In this document: piece by piece, positions 40,894 to 49,122 of the stretch
Numbering within the stretch: the first letter of the stretch is position 1
How the letters are laid out: each line of letters starts with the position of its first letter
Origin: DATARR01 sp036376245
Lineage (GTDB): Bacteria; Acidobacteriota; Thermoanaerobaculia; Multivoradales; UBA5704
Assembly: GCA_036376245.1 (NCBI GenBank)
Contig: DASVAS010000052.1
Span: forward strand, 62,001 to 126,000
DNA length: 64,000 nucleotides
Direction of reading: 5' to 3'
Notes under the pieces: generated by a model
What the model was told of the DNA's origin: nothing
The model's database searches: none
The model's input: only the letters and a program-made list of their open reading frames with translations
Translations under genes and position numbers: made by a program

Positions 40894-43353
40894 CTACTTC
40901 GCCTTGAAGAACCCGATCGTGGTGCCCCCGCCGTCCGGCTGCGTCTGCGCGTCCGATGAGGACGCCGTGCCGGGGGCCATCCGGGCCAGGAGGGCGGCCA
41001 CCTCGCGGGTCTCCTGGGGCCGGTGATGGGGCTCCTTGCGCAGCAGACCGTCGATCAGGTCGGAGAGCTCGTCCGGCACCTTGGGATTCACCTCCCGCGC
41101 CGGGGGCTGCTGGTGCCAGCAGATCTTCCGCAGCGTGGCGGCGCCGTTGGGTCCCGCGAAGGGGGACTCGCCGGTGAAGATCTCGTAGAGGAGCGTGCCG
41201 AGGGCGAAGAGGTCGGCCCGGTGGTCCACCTCGTGCCCCTGGGCCTGCTCCGGGGCCATGGAGCGGAAGGTGCCGAGCACGGCCCCCTCCTTCGTCAGCG
41301 AGGGATCGCCCCCGTCGAGCTGCTTGGCGATCCCGAAGTCGAGCACCTTGGCGTGTCCGGCCAGGGTCACGATCACGTTCTCGGTCTTGAGGTCGCGGTG
41401 GACGATCCCTTTGGAGTGCGCCTCGGCCAGGGCCTCCGCGACCTCGCGGGCGATCGTCAGCCCGCGGTCGAGGTCGAGGGGCCCCCGGAGCAGCAGATCG
41501 GACAGCCGCTCCCCTTCCACCAGCTCCATCACGATGGCGTCCACCTCTTCGGTCTGGACGAAGTCGTAGACCTGGATGATCGCCGGATGGCTCAACCGCG
41601 CGCTCGCCCGCGCCTCCCGTCGCAGCCGCTCGCGCCGCTGCGGGTCCTCGCTGTGGGCGGGAGGGATGACCTTGATGGCTACCGAGCGGTCGAGCCGCTC
41701 GTCATAGGCCCGGTAGACCACTCCCATGCCGCCCGCCCCCAGGCGCTCTTCGAGACGGTAGGGGCCGAGCCGCTCCAGGACATGCGCGGCCCGCGAGAAC
41801 GAGGAGCTGGATAGCGGATACGAGACCGTTTCCAGGGCGGCGGTGGCTGCGCGGCGGGCCAGGATGCGCCGGCGGGCGAGGATCACGGCGAGAAGGACCA
41901 GCACGGCCAGCAGCACTGCGATGACTGGGAGGAGCTTCTTCCAGTAAGCCTTCGACAGCGCCTGGAGATCTTTCTCCACCTTGCGCGTCGCCGGGTTGTC
42001 CGGGCCGTACGTCTTGAGGAGGATGCTTCGGGCGCGCTCGAAATGGCTCCGGGCGCCTTGTAGATCTCCCTTGGCCTGGAGGACCTCACCGACCCGGCTG
42101 GCGTAGAGGGCCACGAGGGGGACATCGGTCTTGTAGGTATCGCTGGCGATCTTCAGAGCGCGCTCGGCGGCCCGCAAGGCTCCTTCCTCGTCGCCCTGGG
42201 CGAGGAGGATCGCGGCCAGGGTCTCGCTGTCACGGGCCACGTGAGGGTGGCGGTCCCCAAAATGGAGCTCGTCGATGCTTATCGCGATCCGGCAGACCTT
42301 CAGAGCCTCCTCCACATTGCCCCGGTCCAGGAGGATCTGCGCGAGGGTCTGGTTGTCGCGGGCGACTTCCGGCTGATCGGGACCGGAGACCTGGGTATCG
42401 ATCCGCAAGGCCTGCTGGATGGTAGTCAGGGCGCGGTCGAGATTTCCCTTGTCCCGCAACACCCCGGCGATTTTCTGGAGACGCCGGGCAACCTCCGGGT
42501 GCTCGGGGCCGTAGGTCTTCTCATCCAGCCGCCGGGCGCTCTGGAGAAAGTCGAGAGCGGTGACCAGGTCTCCCCTCTCACGGAAGATCTGCCCGAGGTT
42601 GCTGAACATGATCGCCAATTCCGGGTCTGTGGTCTCGGGAGCCCGTTCCAGGATTTGCCGGGCGCCCCTGGATTCCTGGAGCGCACCGTCCAGGTCGCCC
42701 ATCTTCAGGAGGATCATTCCGAGATTGCGCCGAAGCCGGCCCACCCGGAAATGGTCAGGGCCGAAGACCGCGGCGGTCCTCGCCAGAGCCTTCCGGGTCG
42801 CGTCGAGAGCCCCCGGGAGGTCTCCCTTGAGCTCCAGGGTCGAGCCGATGTTCGCCAGCACCTGACTGGCCTGTGCCTCGTTCCTGGCCGCCTCGAAGAT
42901 CCGGAGAGCGCGCCGGTGGTACGTCACCGCGCCATCCAGGTCCCCGCGCGTGTGCAGGATATTGGCGATGTTGCCGGCGATCACCGCGATACCCGGATGG
43001 TCGGGGCCCAGAGCTCGTTCGGTGAGTTGGAGGGCGCGAAGGGTCTCATCGAGGGCGCCGTCCAGGTCCTTCTTCTGGCTCAGGACTTGACCGATGAGGA
43101 CGTGGAACTCGGCGACCCTCGGATCCTCAGGACCGTAGACCTTCTCCTGGAGGGCGAGAGCCTGGCGTGCGCGGGCGAGGGCGCGGTCCAGTTCCTTCTC
43201 ATCGAGGAGCGCCTGGGCCTGGTCGAAGGCCTTCGTCGCTTCCTGGGCCTGGCTCTGGGCGGCGGCGGGATGGGAAACCAGGACAGCCAGCAGGAGATAC
43301 AGGACCCTCACGGCCCATCGACTCCGGATCTGTAAATGCGCCGCGGCGGCCAT
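40894..43353 (-). CDS. Receptor-like Ser/Thr kinase with N-terminal extracytoplasmic TPR domain
   Basis: 819 residues, ATG 43353, GGAG 6 nt upstream. Signal-anchor-like N-terminus (VRVLYLLLAVLVSHPAAAQS), then about ten 42-residue TPR repeats of the kinesin-light-chain type (each with VYGPDHPxVA-like loops) to about residue 455. A transmembrane helix (LLPVIAVLLAVLVLLAVILA) is followed by a cytoplasmic kinase domain (about 529-795): GAGGMGVV, Lys561 in AIKVIPP, HRDLKTEN 652-659, DFG 672-674, MAPEQ. The order TPR-TM-kinase is reversed relative to the kinase at 5.2 kb, placing the TPRs outside the membrane as a putative sensor. The neighbouring VWFA-related proteins are on the same strand and could be part of the same surface system (inference). 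Confidence 0.9.
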   Translation of the reverse strand: MAAAAHLQIRSRWAVRVLYLLLAVLVSHPAAAQSQAQEATKAFDQAQALLDEKELDRALARARQALALQEKVYGPEDPRVAEFHVLIGQVLSQKKDLDGALDETLRALQLTERALGPDHPGIAVIAGNIANILHTRGDLDGAVTYHRRALRIFEAARNEAQASQVLANIGSTLELKGDLPGALDATRKALARTAAVFGPDHFRVGRLRRNLGMILLKMGDLDGALQESRGARQILERAPETTDPELAIMFSNLGQIFRERGDLVTALDFLQSARRLDEKTYGPEHPEVARRLQKIAGVLRDKGNLDRALTTIQQALRIDTQVSGPDQPEVARDNQTLAQILLDRGNVEEALKVCRIAISIDELHFGDRHPHVARDSETLAAILLAQGDEEGALRAAERALKIASDTYKTDVPLVALYASRVGEVLQAKGDLQGARSHFERARSILLKTYGPDNPATRKVEKDLQALSKAYWKKLLPVIAVLLAVLVLLAVILARRRILARRAATAALETVSYPLSSSSFSRAAHVLERLGPYRLEERLGAGGMGVVYRAYDERLDRSVAIKVIPPAHSEDPQRRERLRREARASARLSHPAIIQVYDFVQTEEVDAIVMELVEGERLSDLLLRGPLDLDRGLTIAREVAEALAEAHSKGIVHRDLKTENVIVTLAGHAKVLDFGIAKQLDGGDPSLTKEGAVLGTFRSMAPEQAQGHEVDHRADLFALGTLLYEIFTGESPFAGPNGAATLRKICWHQQPPAREVNPKVPDELSDLIDGLLRKEPHHRPQETREVAALLARMAPGTASSSDAQTQPDGGGTTIGFFKAK

Positions 43354-43442
43354 CCAGGGCTCCTCTAAGCTTTCCTTGTAGGCGAAGCTTAACAGAGCCT
43401 GGACAGTCGCCGCCAGAACGGGGCTGCTGGAGACTTACGACC

Positions 43443-44009
43443 TCACTCGAGGATCAGGGCGGAGCCCTGGATCGGGAGGTCGGGGACCGTCACCTTGACG
43501 ATGACCGTGCCCGAGGAGGAGGACGTCGTCTTGGTGTCGCTCCTGGTCAAGCCCCTCCTCGACTTGGTCGACTTGAGCGACTCGGAAGCGGCGCCCGCCA
43601 GCTCGACATCCCATTCCACCGTGGAGGGCTGGCCTTCCCCTCCCGCGACGACGTTGAGGGAACCGAGAGTCGCCGAAGCACCCGGCTCGACATGGACGCC
43701 GGCGGGCAGGTACAGGACGAGCTCGCGGCCCAGGTTGTCGGGCAGAGTCGTCGCGGTCACGTTCTCCAGGGTGATCACGTACTCCACCTCCACCTCGCCT
43801 TCCGCATTCCTGCCGAGCTCACGGATCTCCAGGTTCACGAAAGCCTTGTCGGTCAGGAGCGACATCCGAGACTGAGCGCTCCCGGAAGCCGCCGCCTTGA
43901 ACTTCGGCAGAAGGATCGTCATCGGATCACTCCAGGCCGGCGAGACAACACCCAGAGCGAGAAGGAAAAAGGACACCATAAAGACACGAATACCAGTGAA
44001 AGTGTTCAT
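43443..44009 (-). CDS. Hypothetical secreted protein
   Basis: 188 residues, ATG 44009 with GGGAGG 5 nt upstream. The signal peptide is VFMVSFFLLALGVVSPAWS. The mature part has alternating beta strands (VEYVITLENVTATTLPDNLG, ELVLYLPAGVHVEPGASATL) and resembles a DUF11/CARDB-like beta-sandwich, followed by a Ser/Thr/Lys-rich linker (SLKSTKSRRGLTRSDTKTTS) and a final strand. No family assigned. An 8-bp inverted repeat lies 70 nt upstream. Confidence 0.65.
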   Translation of the reverse strand: MNTFTGIRVFMVSFFLLALGVVSPAWSDPMTILLPKFKAAASGSAQSRMSLLTDKAFVNLEIRELGRNAEGEVEVEYVITLENVTATTLPDNLGRELVLYLPAGVHVEPGASATLGSLNVVAGGEGQPSTVEWDVELAGAASESLKSTKSRRGLTRSDTKTTSSSSGTVIVKVTVPDLPIQGSALILE

Positions 44010-44078
44010 CTCATCCTCCCTTTCAAGTTTGTTTTCCGCCTACGGAAAGGGAGAAGAGCAAGCGGGATGCCAGGCCTG

Positions 44079-44101
44079 AAACTGTTGAAAACAAACAGTT
44101 T
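44079..44101. promoter_or_regulatory. 8-bp inverted repeat upstream of a secreted-protein gene
   Basis: AAACTGTT (44079-44086) and AACAGTTT (44094-44101) form a perfect inverted repeat with a 7-nt A-rich spacer, in the otherwise gene-free 44010-44186. A second palindrome TGACATGTCA lies at 44133-44142. Either could be an operator for the gene starting at 44009. Confidence 0.35.
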
Positions 44102-44186
44102 CCTGATTCTGACGCTCCCGCCCCAGGGGCGCTGACATGTCAGTGACGTGACAGGAGGACGCGTCGGTGCGGTTTTGCCGAACCGA

Positions 44187-44660
44187 TCAGTTTTCGAACA
44201 GCCGCACCGTCCACTCGGACCCGGTCGCGATCCCGGGCACGCCGGCGGGATTGAACACGCTCAGGCTGGACGCCGCGCCGCCCGAGAACCCTGCGGGCGC
44301 CTCTACAACCTTGAGATGGCAGACGGCCAGGATCACGCCGAGGACCGGCACGTCGTTGCTTATCACCGTAGCCTCGCCCGTGGCCGTGACGCGGCCCTCC
44401 GGCAGGTGGAAGACAACGTGGAACGGCAGCCGCGCCCCCGGAGGGAACGCCGGATCCTTGATCCGCGCGCAGGCCGTGGCCGTGCCGGCGCGCCGCTCGC
44501 CGTAGCCGTCCTCCTCCCAGAGCGTGGCCCCCAGGCGGAGGTTCGGCAGGAAGGGCGCCGCCGCGCACACCGCGGGGTCCGGCGGCGCGGACGGGTCTTC
44601 CTGCGAGCGGAAACGCCACGTCCGGGCCGTCTCCGGCAGCGGCTCGGCCATCGCCGCCAT
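44187..44660 (-). CDS. Hypothetical protein downstream of KAS III-like gene
   Basis: 157 residues from ATG 44660; ATG 44651 is an alternative. No signal peptide and no recognised family. The middle (about residues 45-125) looks beta-rich (LRLGATLWEEDG, LPFHVVFHLPEGRVTATGEA, VPVLGVILAVCHLKVV), and the chain ends GSEWTVRLFEN. It lies 14 nt after the KAS III-like stop codon and is probably co-transcribed with it. Confidence 0.5.
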   Translation of the reverse strand: MAAMAEPLPETARTWRFRSQEDPSAPPDPAVCAAAPFLPNLRLGATLWEEDGYGERRAGTATACARIKDPAFPPGARLPFHVVFHLPEGRVTATGEATVISNDVPVLGVILAVCHLKVVEAPAGFSGGAASSLSVFNPAGVPGIATGSEWTVRLFEN

Positions 44661-44674
44661 GGCCGCCCACCCTC

Positions 44675-45793
44675 TCACAGCCGCACCAACTGCGCGCCGT
44701 AGTGGACGTTGGCGCCGACGGCGGCGATCACCACCAGCTCGCCGCTCCCCAGCTCCACGACGCCGTTCTCGAGGTCCTCGGCCAGCAGGATCAGCATCCC
44801 CGCCGCCGACGTGTTGCCGTAGCGGTCCACGTTGTGGGCCACGCGCTCGGCGGGCAGGCCGGCCTCCTGGACGAAGCGGTCCATCAGCCGCTTGTTCGGC
44901 TGGTGGAAGTAGTAGCGGGCCACCTGCCCCTTCAGCTCGGGGCACTCGGTGAACACCTCGTCCAGGCAGCGCTGCATGTAGAGCGGATAGGACCGCGCCA
45001 CGAGCTGGCCGTCGACCACGAAGGTGTAATCGGCGAGGTTCTCCACCCCCTGGTACGGGAGCTGGAGGTTGCCGCCGGCGCGGCGGTGCACCAGGTCCAT
45101 GTAGTCGTTGCCCGACATCGAGGAGACGATCCCCTCCCCCGGCCGGCCGCCGCCGCGCAGGATCACCGCGCCCGCGCCGTCGCCGAAGACGTACATCGAG
45201 AAGAACGCGGGCAGCGGCTTGCGGCCGGGAGCCGGCTCCACGGCGTTGGCGAAGACCTCGCGGTTGAGCTGCGGCGAGCTGAGGGCCGAGCCGATCACCG
45301 CCACGGTCTTCACCGCGCCGCTGGCGATCATCTTCTGCGCCATGTCGATCATGTAGGGCGTGCCGCCGCAGCCGTCGTCGATGTTCAGGGCGAAGGCGTC
45401 GGCGCGGCAGCCGAGGCGGCGGTGCACCTCCATGGCGTCGTAGTTGAAGTTGAGGCGGTCCGGCGTGCAGGTGACCAGGAAGATGGCGTCCAGCTCGGAG
45501 GCGTCGAGGCCGGCGTTCTCCAGGGCGCGGCGCAGCGCGATCTCGCACATGTCGGCGTTGGACTTCGGCCCTTCCGCGTCCGCCGCGGGCCGGATCGCGC
45601 GGCCCGCCTTCTCATCGAAATCCCACAAGTAGCGCCGCTCGCGGATGCTGGTCTTCTCCTCGATGCGCTCGGCCGACCAGCCCGGGATGGCCTCCGCGAT
45701 GCGCTGGTTGTCGACGACGAGAGAGGGGACGAAGGAGCCTGCGCCTGCGACGCGGACACTACGGTGATGAGGGACATGCTGGATGTCGGCCAT
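44675..45793 (-). CDS. 3-oxoacyl-ACP synthase III (KAS III)-like protein
   Basis: 372 residues, ATG 45793. The thiolase-fold motifs are clear: the active-site Cys in NIDDGCGGTPYMID, a His in RYYFHQPNKRLMDR, and an Asn in VDRYGNTSAAGMLILLAEDL. The sequence around the nucleophile is D-G-C-G-G rather than the usual A-C-S/A-G of FabH. It is not in a fatty acid gene cluster; only a small uncharacterised gene follows. Members of this branch act in secondary metabolite or alkyl-chain priming, so it may not be the housekeeping FabH. Confidence 0.88.
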   Translation of the reverse strand: MADIQHVPHHRSVRVAGAGSFVPSLVVDNQRIAEAIPGWSAERIEEKTSIRERRYLWDFDEKAGRAIRPAADAEGPKSNADMCEIALRRALENAGLDASELDAIFLVTCTPDRLNFNYDAMEVHRRLGCRADAFALNIDDGCGGTPYMIDMAQKMIASGAVKTVAVIGSALSSPQLNREVFANAVEPAPGRKPLPAFFSMYVFGDGAGAVILRGGGRPGEGIVSSMSGNDYMDLVHRRAGGNLQLPYQGVENLADYTFVVDGQLVARSYPLYMQRCLDEVFTECPELKGQVARYYFHQPNKRLMDRFVQEAGLPAERVAHNVDRYGNTSAAGMLILLAEDLENGVVELGSGELVVIAAVGANVHYGAQLVRL

Positions 45794-45920
45794 GAGCGTA
45801 AACCTCGTATGTCTTCCATGCCGGGACCGCCGGCTGATTTTTTGGTTGCGGGGCGGACGCCCCGGCTCGTACGAGGCGGAGAACGTATTGAGGAAGGTGA
45901 ATCCCTCAGGAAAGGGAGAA

Positions 45921-46026
45921 GGGAAAGGACACCAGGGACACCAAGGACCGCAAGGACACCAAGGACCTTGCTACGTCCTTGTCGTCCCTGGTGTCCTTGG
46001 TGTCCCTGGTGTCCCTGGTGTCCTTC
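45921..46026. repeat. 9-nt-periodic palindrome, type I (ACC), copy 2
   Basis: The left arm 45921-45966 is made of AAGGACACC/AGGGACACC units; the right arm 45975-46026 is complementary. It starts 3 nt after the stop of the 112-residue protein gene (on the minus strand). Both neighbours are on the minus strand here, so it is not restricted to convergent gene pairs. Confidence 0.8.
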
Positions 46027-46029
46027 GGC

Positions 46030-46368
46030 CTACCGCCGCCCCAGCGGCACCAGCGGCTCCGGCTCGCTCCGCTGGATGACCAGCGACTGCCCCACGATGA
46101 CAACGTTTTCGCCGCCAGCCCCCTGGAGGTGGAGCTCGACGGTCCCGGGGAGCGGAAAAGGCACGGGGATGGACTGCTCGAAGGAGCCCTCGGTCCCTTC
46201 GATCCTCCCCGCCGCCAGCGCGATGGGAAGCGACGCGAGGGTGCCGTGGGCCTCGCCGTGGAAGAAGAGCAGATCGGCCGGGGCGCCGGAGGCCGTGATG
46301 CGGGCCACCAGATAGACGCCCCGGCGCTCCAGGCGCTCCAGCACGGAGCCTGGAATCTCCAGAGTCAT
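46030..46368 (-). CDS. Hypothetical protein, 112 residues
   Basis: From ATG 46368 (MTLEIPGSVLERLERRGVYL), 7 nt after the stop of the cysteine-rich peptide gene and probably translated by coupling. No signal peptide and no family. It appears beta-rich (GVYLVARITASGAPADLLFF, IPVPFPLPGTVELHLQGAGG, NVVIVGQSLVIQ). The frame extends upstream to 46611, but that part is a shadow of the small peptide gene. Confidence 0.5.
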   Translation of the reverse strand: MTLEIPGSVLERLERRGVYLVARITASGAPADLLFFHGEAHGTLASLPIALAAGRIEGTEGSFEQSIPVPFPLPGTVELHLQGAGGENVVIVGQSLVIQRSEPEPLVPLGRR

Positions 46369-46375
46369 CCTGCGG

Positions 46376-46573
46376 CTATCCCGCGCAGTACCTGGTGTAG
46401 TAGCTCCCGCAGGACGTGAACCCCCCAGGACTACGACGGTCCCTGCACCCCAGGCCCTGCGTGGGGGACGTGCAGAGGGTGCAGCTGCAGATGTAGTCGA
46501 TGGCCGGAGCCGGGGCCGGCGCGGCGGCGATGGACAGGACGACGGCGGCGACTCCGAACAGCTTCTTGACCAT
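46376..46573 (-). CDS. Small secreted cysteine-rich peptide
   Basis: 65 residues from ATG 46573 with a near-perfect AAGGAGG 4 nt upstream. A signal peptide (VKKLFGVAAVVLSIAAAPAP, cleavage near APA-ID) is followed by a mature region of about 40 residues with six cysteines (YICSCTLCTSP, LGCRDRRSPGGFTSCGSYYT, RYCAG). Three pairs could form disulfides, or a metal could bind the CSCTLC cluster. No family recognised. The frame continues upstream, but the Shine-Dalgarno and signal peptide fix this start. It could be a secreted signal, antimicrobial or structural peptide (unknown). Confidence 0.7.
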   Translation of the reverse strand: MVKKLFGVAAVVLSIAAAPAPAPAIDYICSCTLCTSPTQGLGCRDRRSPGGFTSCGSYYTRYCAG

Positions 46574-46661
46574 GATTCCTCCTTGAGCGGGGGTCCGCTC
46601 TGAACGGGCACGATAGTACTGCATGCCTAACCTGCCACCTTCGCCGCTGCTGGTCCGAACC

Positions 46662-46711
46662 GTGCCTTCAGGCACATCCGCGGGTAGCCCCACGGTTTCA
46701 ACCTGGGGCGG
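46662..46711 (+). repeat. Composite REP-like palindrome, copy 3
   Basis: The hairpin GTGCC-TTCA-GGCAC (46662-46675) precedes GTAGCCCCACGG...CCTGGGGCGG (46684-46711). The first hairpin is a changed but still paired version of GTCCCT...AGGGAC. Confidence 0.7.
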
Positions 46712-46794
46712 AAGCGGCGCCGCCGGTCCCACACGCGTTGACGGTCCCCGGTGGCCGCCACGCATTTCCCGTCCCGGTGCGATCCAGGCCTCCT

Positions 46795-46844
46795 CCGCCC
46801 CAGGTTGAAACCGTGGGGCTACCCGCGATTGTCCCTGAAGGGAC
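46795..46844 (-). repeat. Composite REP-like palindrome, copy 4, inverted
   Basis: Reverse-complement copy: CCGCCCCAGG...CCGTGGGGCTAC (46795-46822), then GTCCCTGAAGGGAC (46831-46844). Together with 46662-46711 it makes a large inverted pair filling the gene-free stretch 46574-46914, which shows nothing else. Confidence 0.75.
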
Positions 46845-46914
46845 GGTCCAAGCGGTCTTGATTCGCCGGGCTCCAGGGAATCCCCCCAATCCACCCCCCT
46901 GTTGTCCCCAGCAT

Positions 46915-47691
46915 ATGCGCCGCCTCTCCCCCATCCTCCTCGCGCTGGCGCTCGCCGGCTGCCACGCGCAGCCGGTCCACTTCCCGTCCGAGGCCATCCC
47001 CCACCGCCTGGGCGACACCGAGATCACGTTCGCGGTCCATTCCTCCCAGGGCGCCGGACCGGCGTTCCTGGTCCTCCACGACAACGAGGACACCGCCGTC
47101 GAGGCGGGGCTGGAGGCGATCCGGACCCGGGGCGGACGGCTCGTCGAGGTGCGGGCGCGGGGCCGCCGGCTCGTGGCTTTCGAGATGGACGGCCAGATCT
47201 GGCGCTTCGATCCCAACCGCGTCTTCACCCCTGACGGCGCGGAGGCCACGCTCCAGTCCTTCAACGGGAGCGCCCCGTCCGAGGTCCTGGCCGAGGTGCG
47301 GCGCTTCGCGGACACCGTGCTGGCGGTCTACGGCGCCGAATCCCTCCCCCTCCTGGCCGCGCTCCACAACAACACCGAGGGCGAGTACTCCGCGCTCAGC
47401 TACACGCCGGAAGGCGAGCACGCCCGGGACGCCGCCGCCTTGCACCTGCCCCCCGGGGCCGATCCGGACAACTTCTTCTTCGTGACCGACCGCGCGCTCT
47501 ACGACGCCCTCGCCGCCGCAGGCTTCGCCGTCGTGCTCCAGGACAACGACCGCGCGACGGACGACGGCTCCCTCTCCGTCTGGGCCGCCCGGCGCGGCGT
47601 GCCCTACGTCAACATCGAAGCCCGGCATGGCGACCGCGAAGGGCAGATCCGGATGCTGGAGGCTCTCGCGCGAGCCTTGCCCATCCTGTAA
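46915..47691 (+). CDS. Uncharacterised lipoprotein
   Basis: 258 residues from ATG 46915; the frame continues upstream across the REP copies, but only this start gives a signal peptide (LSPILLALALAGC, lipobox LAGC with Cys16). Conserved-looking polar motifs are LVLHDNEDTAVEAG, LLAALHNNTEGEYSALSY and VPYVNIEARHGDREGQIRML. The His/Asp/Glu spacing resembles zinc peptidases or amidases, but no family could be named. Monocistronic, and a T-rich run follows the stop. Confidence 0.75.
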   Translation: MRRLSPILLALALAGCHAQPVHFPSEAIPHRLGDTEITFAVHSSQGAGPAFLVLHDNEDTAVEAGLEAIRTRGGRLVEVRARGRRLVAFEMDGQIWRFDPNRVFTPDGAEATLQSFNGSAPSEVLAEVRRFADTVLAVYGAESLPLLAALHNNTEGEYSALSYTPEGEHARDAAALHLPPGADPDNFFFVTDRALYDALAAAGFAVVLQDNDRATDDGSLSVWAARRGVPYVNIEARHGDREGQIRMLEALARALPIL

Positions 47692-47903
47692 ATTTTTTTA
47701 GCCAGTTCTACAAAATACACATGAAACCACCGGGAAGGGCATAGCTTCCAGGTCTGGGCGTGTCCTTCTCCGCCTCCTCTCCTGAGCGGGAGGGGGAAAT
47801 GCACATGCTTATGCTTTCTTTAAGAATTGGCAAAGACATTGCAGAGGGCGGGAACACCTCATGGCCAATCAAGGCCGGCAGGCAAGTCTGCAAAGGAGTC
47901 TCT

Positions 47904-49031
47904 GTGAAGCCCAGGCTGTTCTCAAAGTGCGCCGTCTTCTGCCTCGCGATGGTGATCACCGGTGCCCAGCTCGGCATGGCTCAGCTTCTGCAACCGCAGG
48001 ATCCCCAATGGCTGCTCGACATGTACGAGCAAGGATGGCAGAAGGTGCAGGAAGGTGTCCTGCAGAGGAGCGTGGGAGAGGGCCAGATCGAAACGTTCAC
48101 GTATGGTGAGGAAGGTCTCAGTTGGACTGCGGAGAGCCTGAAGAAGAGAATCGTCAACCTCCAGCATACCTATGATCAGTATCCGTCTCCAGAGCTTGCC
48201 GACGCGCTCACCGATCTGCGGAATCAACTAGGCGTGGCTATCACGCGCCTCAGCAGCGGTCAGGTCGAGGAGCCGGACGCCGAACAGATGGAAAACTGCG
48301 ACATCTCTTATGGAGCTCACGCCAACCCTGGATTTCTCCAGGGCTCCGCGGCGCCTGGAGTGACGGCCAGCGCGAGCGCCTATTTCCACAACAACTGCGG
48401 CTATCTTGGAAACACCTACGCCGATGTCCTGGTCGAGGCCGCTACCGGGACTGTCTTCACCCATAAGGTCCAGAACGATCCCAAGTACGACGGCACCTGG
48501 TTGGACAGCGCGGCCAGTTTGAGCCTCGGCGGCTCGACCCAGTGCAAGTCCACGGCCTACGCACGGGCGTGGAGCTACTCCCTCGGCATCAACTACGAGG
48601 CTGGCCCGTTCGACAATTTTTCTTGCCCGCCGCCGGCCCCGACAACTTCGATCAGCGGCCCCTCCAACGTCTACACCGACAACTATTATCCCTGTGCGGA
48701 CGTTACATGGACGGCTAACCCGTCCGGAGGCACCCCGGGCTATACCTACAACTGGTACATCGGAGGGGTCTATCAGGGCTCCGGGAGTCAGTTGACCAAG
48801 CAGTACTGCTATACCAACGCAACTGTCAACGTCAGCGTCCAGATTTTCGACAGCGGCATACCGCAGCAGAGCGCCTCGGCGTCTTTTACGACCTACGTCT
48901 CCTACGCCGAAAACTACTGCTATAGCAACCCTTACACCTGCGAATGCAACGTCAACTACTGCAGTAACTGCTATCAGGAACCTTACTCATATCCATATGA
49001 AAGACCTCGGGAGCTCTGCCCGCTTCAATAG
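47904..49031 (+). CDS. Hypothetical secreted protein with PKD/Ig-like domain and Cys/Tyr-rich tail
   Basis: 375 residues from GTG 47904 with AAGGAG 5 nt upstream; the longer frame from 47760 has no signal peptide. The signal sequence is about residues 1-26 (LFSKCAVFCLAMVITGAQLG). An N-terminal helical part, a beta-rich middle, then a PKD/Ig-like domain at about 250-340 (SISGPSNVYTDNYYPCADVT, GTPGYTYNWYIGGVYQGSGS, VNVSVQIFDSGIPQQSASAS). The C-terminal 40 residues contain about eight Cys and eight Tyr (YCYSNPYTCECNVNYCSNCY). Base composition and codon use are clearly less GC-rich than the neighbours, suggesting transfer. Directly upstream of the multicopper oxidase. Confidence 0.7.
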   Translation: MKPRLFSKCAVFCLAMVITGAQLGMAQLLQPQDPQWLLDMYEQGWQKVQEGVLQRSVGEGQIETFTYGEEGLSWTAESLKKRIVNLQHTYDQYPSPELADALTDLRNQLGVAITRLSSGQVEEPDAEQMENCDISYGAHANPGFLQGSAAPGVTASASAYFHNNCGYLGNTYADVLVEAATGTVFTHKVQNDPKYDGTWLDSAASLSLGGSTQCKSTAYARAWSYSLGINYEAGPFDNFSCPPPAPTTSISGPSNVYTDNYYPCADVTWTANPSGGTPGYTYNWYIGGVYQGSGSQLTKQYCYTNATVNVSVQIFDSGIPQQSASASFTTYVSYAENYCYSNPYTCECNVNYCSNCYQEPYSYPYERPRELCPLQ

Positions 49032-49122
49032 GAGTGCCTCGCTGACATCGTGACCCCGGGGAGCGGAGCCAGAAATGGCTCCGCTTCCTCCGACATGGCT
49101 CTACACCTTTGGAGGACCGATT

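Noticed and set aside
45849..45864. CGGGGCG-GA-CGCCCCG hairpin as terminator
   Set aside because: The adjoining T run is on the wrong side for the minus-strand transcripts here.
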